From Sedimenticola sp. (GTDB taxonomy: Bacteria; Pseudomonadota; Gammaproteobacteria; Chromatiales; Chromatiaceae), in assembly GCA_027038775.1 (NCBI GenBank), contig JALWGP010000287.1, forward strand, positions 1 to 8,995: a stretch of DNA of 8,995 nt. Reading direction: 5' to 3'. Shown piece after piece: positions 7,632-8,995 of this stretch (positions are counted from its first letter, which is position 1; each line of letters starts with the position of its first letter). The position numbers and the translations under genes were made by a program. Under the pieces are notes generated by a model that was not told where the DNA came from, made no database searches, and was given only the letters and a program-made list of their open reading frames with translations.

Positions 7632-8813
7632 ATGTCCGTAATCAAGATGACCGATCTCGACCTTTCCGGCAAGCGCGTGCTCATCCGCCAGGATCTCAAC
7701 GTGCCCATCAAGGACGGCAAGGTCGCCTCCGACAAGCGTATCCGCGCCTCCCTGCCCACCATCGAGAAGTGTGTCGAAGCCGGCGCCCGGGTGATGCTCA
7801 TGTCCCACCTCGGCCGACCCACCGAGGGTGAATACGACGAGCAGTTCTCCCTCAAGCCGGTGGCCGACTACCTCTCCGACCTGCTGGACCAGGAGGTGAA
7901 GCTGATCAAGGACTACCTCGACCGCGCGCCCGAGCTGAACGAGGGCCAGGTGGTGCTGCTGGAAAATGTCCGCTTCAACAAGGGCGAGAAGGGCAACGAC
8001 GAGGAGCTTTCCAAGAAGTACGCTGCACTGTGCGACATCTACGTGATGGACGCCTTCGGCACCGCCCACCGCGCCCAGGCCTCCACCCACGGCGTGGCCA
8101 AGTATGCGCCCATCGCCTGTGCCGGCCCCCTGCTGGCGGGCGAGCTCGAGGCATTGGGCAAGGCGCTGCACAATCCCGAGCGGCCCATGGTGGCCATCGT
8201 TGGTGGTTCCAAGGTCTCCACCAAGCTCACCGTGCTCGAGAGCCTCTCGAAGATCGTGGACCAGCTCATTCCCGGCGGCGGCATCGCCAACACCTTCATC
8301 GCCGCGGCGGGCTACAGCGTGGGCAAGTCGCTCTACGAGCCCGACCTGGTGGACGAGGCCAAGCGCCTGATGGAGGCGGCAAAGGCCAAGGGTGGCGAGA
8401 TCCCGGTACCCACCGACGTGGTGGTGGGCAAGGAGTTCTCCGAGAATGCCGAGGCCACCGTCAAGAAAGTGAGTGACGTGGCGGACGACGACATGATCTT
8501 CGACATCGGTCCCGAGACCGCCGCCCGCTTCGCCGAGATGATGAAGGCCGCTGGCACCATCGTCTGGAACGGCCCCGTGGGCGTCTTCGAGTTCGACCAG
8601 TTCGGCGAGGGCACCAAGACCCTGGGCATGGCCATTGCCGAGTCCAAGGCCTTCTCCATCGCCGGCGGCGGGGATACCCTGGCCGCGGTGGACAAATACG
8701 GCATCGCCGATCGGATATCCTATATTTCCACCGGTGGCGGCGCTTTCCTCGAGTTCCTGGAGGGCAAGAAGCTGCCCGCCGTGGCCATCCTGGAGGAGCG
8801 CGCCAACTCCTGA
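7632..8813 (+). CDS. pgk: Phosphoglycerate kinase
   Basis: This 393-residue monomeric two-domain kinase transfers phosphate between 1,3-bisphosphoglycerate and ADP in glycolysis, and runs in reverse in gluconeogenesis and the Calvin cycle. The N-terminal substrate domain has RQDLNVP (19-25), [11 protein letters not shown] (58-68), [12 protein letters not shown] (109-120) and [13 protein letters not shown] (140-152). The hinge and nucleotide domain have GGSKVSTKL (191-199), [11 protein letters not shown] (212-222), [10 protein letters not shown] (312-321), the GGGDT loop (345-349) and STGGGAFLE (366-374). Length and sequence resemble E. coli Pgk, with a slightly longer stretch near 248-257 ([10 protein letters not shown]). 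AGGAG (7619-7623) lies 8 nt before the start. It sits 212 nt after gap, with a structured spacer between them. Confidence 0.97.
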   Translation: MSVIKMTDLDLSGKRVLIRQDLNVPIKDGKVASDKRIRASLPTIEKCVEAGARVMLMSHLGRPTEGEYDEQFSLKPVADYLSDLLDQEVKLIKDYLDRAPELNEGQVVLLENVRFNKGEKGNDEELSKKYAALCDIYVMDAFGTAHRAQASTHGVAKYAPIACAGPLLAGELEALGKALHNPERPMVAIVGGSKVSTKLTVLESLSKIVDQLIPGGGIANTFIAAAGYSVGKSLYEPDLVDEAKRLMEAAKAKGGEIPVPTDVVVGKEFSENAEATVKKVSDVADDDMIFDIGPETAARFAEMMKAAGTIVWNGPVGVFEFDQFGEGTKTLGMAIAESKAFSIAGGGDTLAAVDKYGIADRISYISTGGGAFLEFLEGKKLPAVAILEERANS

Positions 8814-8821
8814 TGTCCCTG

Positions 8822-8845
8822 TGCGGCCGCCTTCGGGCGGTCGCA
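8822..8845 (+). other. TTCG-loop hairpin between pgk and pyk
   Basis: TGCGGCCGCC (8822-8831) pairs with GGCGGTCGCA (8836-8845) over 10 bp, with one G-T pair, around a TTCG tetraloop that is unusually stable in RNA. TCCCAACCC follows, without a T-run, so termination is unlikely. It more likely slows transcript decay between pgk and pyk. Confidence 0.55.
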
Positions 8846-8868
8846 TCCCAACCCGACGAGAACCATTC

Positions 8869-8995
8869 ATGCCAAGACGCACGAAGATCGTAGCCACGCT
8901 GGGCCCGGCCACCGACGACCTCAAGATGCTGGACGAGGTGATCGCCGCTGGTGTGGACGTGGTGCGTCTCAACCTCTCCCACGCCACCCATGAGG
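8869..8995 (+). CDS. pyk: Pyruvate kinase, N-terminal part
   Basis: The first 42 codons of a pyruvate kinase, cut by the right window edge. It converts phosphoenolpyruvate and ADP to pyruvate and ATP. The visible sequence begins [17 protein letters not shown] and continues to [27 protein letters not shown] is the family's first strand of the barrel, and RLNLSH carries the conserved Arg and Asn of the active site. The RRTKIV opening is closer to the PykA than the PykF form in enterobacteria, a weak pointer. The start at 8869 is 55 nt after pgk, with only a weak CGAGAA ribosome site. Confidence 0.92.
   Translation, partial: MPRRTKIVATLGPATDDLKMLDEVIAAGVDVVRLNLSHATHE

Overview
The window looks like a GC-rich chromosomal segment of a gammaproteobacterium. 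MetK, Tkt, Gap and Pgk closely resemble enterobacterial proteins as I remember them. The carbon-metabolism order tkt-gap-pgk-pyk, the high GC and the REP-like intergenic palindromes would suit an autotrophic or halophilic purple-sulfur-type lineage (Ectothiorhodospiraceae-like). That placement is inference; no taxonomic marker is present.

Left half, minus strand (read right to left from about 3408 to 1): an activated-methyl-cycle cluster metK - ahcY - metF, with metF cut by the window edge. MetK makes S-adenosylmethionine (SAM), AhcY removes the S-adenosylhomocysteine (SAH) left after methyl transfer, and MetF supplies 5-methyl-tetrahydrofolate to remethylate homocysteine. The main result is that the two complete genes each have a leader that reads as a different known riboswitch class. 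metK has a near-consensus sigma70 promoter, then a SAM-II-type aptamer and a strong intrinsic terminator. ahcY has its own probable promoter followed by an SAH riboswitch. If both work as their classes usually do, SAM shuts down its own synthesis and SAH turns on its own removal, a two-sensor control of the SAM/SAH ratio written into about 3 kb.

Middle: a divergent monocistronic thioredoxin/peroxiredoxin-like gene (3475-4035) with its own extended -10 promoter, then a 303-nt gene-free stretch with a dyad and weak promoter candidates.

Right half, plus strand: tkt (transketolase), gap (glyceraldehyde-3-phosphate dehydrogenase), pgk (phosphoglycerate kinase) and the first 42 codons of pyk (pyruvate kinase). 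The spacers between these genes are filled with GC-rich stem-loops (one after tkt, four between gap and pgk, one after pgk). These probably set mRNA ends and stoichiometry in a shared transcript serving the Calvin cycle, glycolysis and gluconeogenesis.

Inverted-repeat elements of REP/REPIN type lie in all three methyl-cycle intergenic regions: 228-289 before metF, 1871-1924 at the ahcY promoter, and a 106-bp element with 27-bp perfect arms in the metK leader at 3139-3244. No CRISPR array, tRNA, rRNA or transposase gene is visible.
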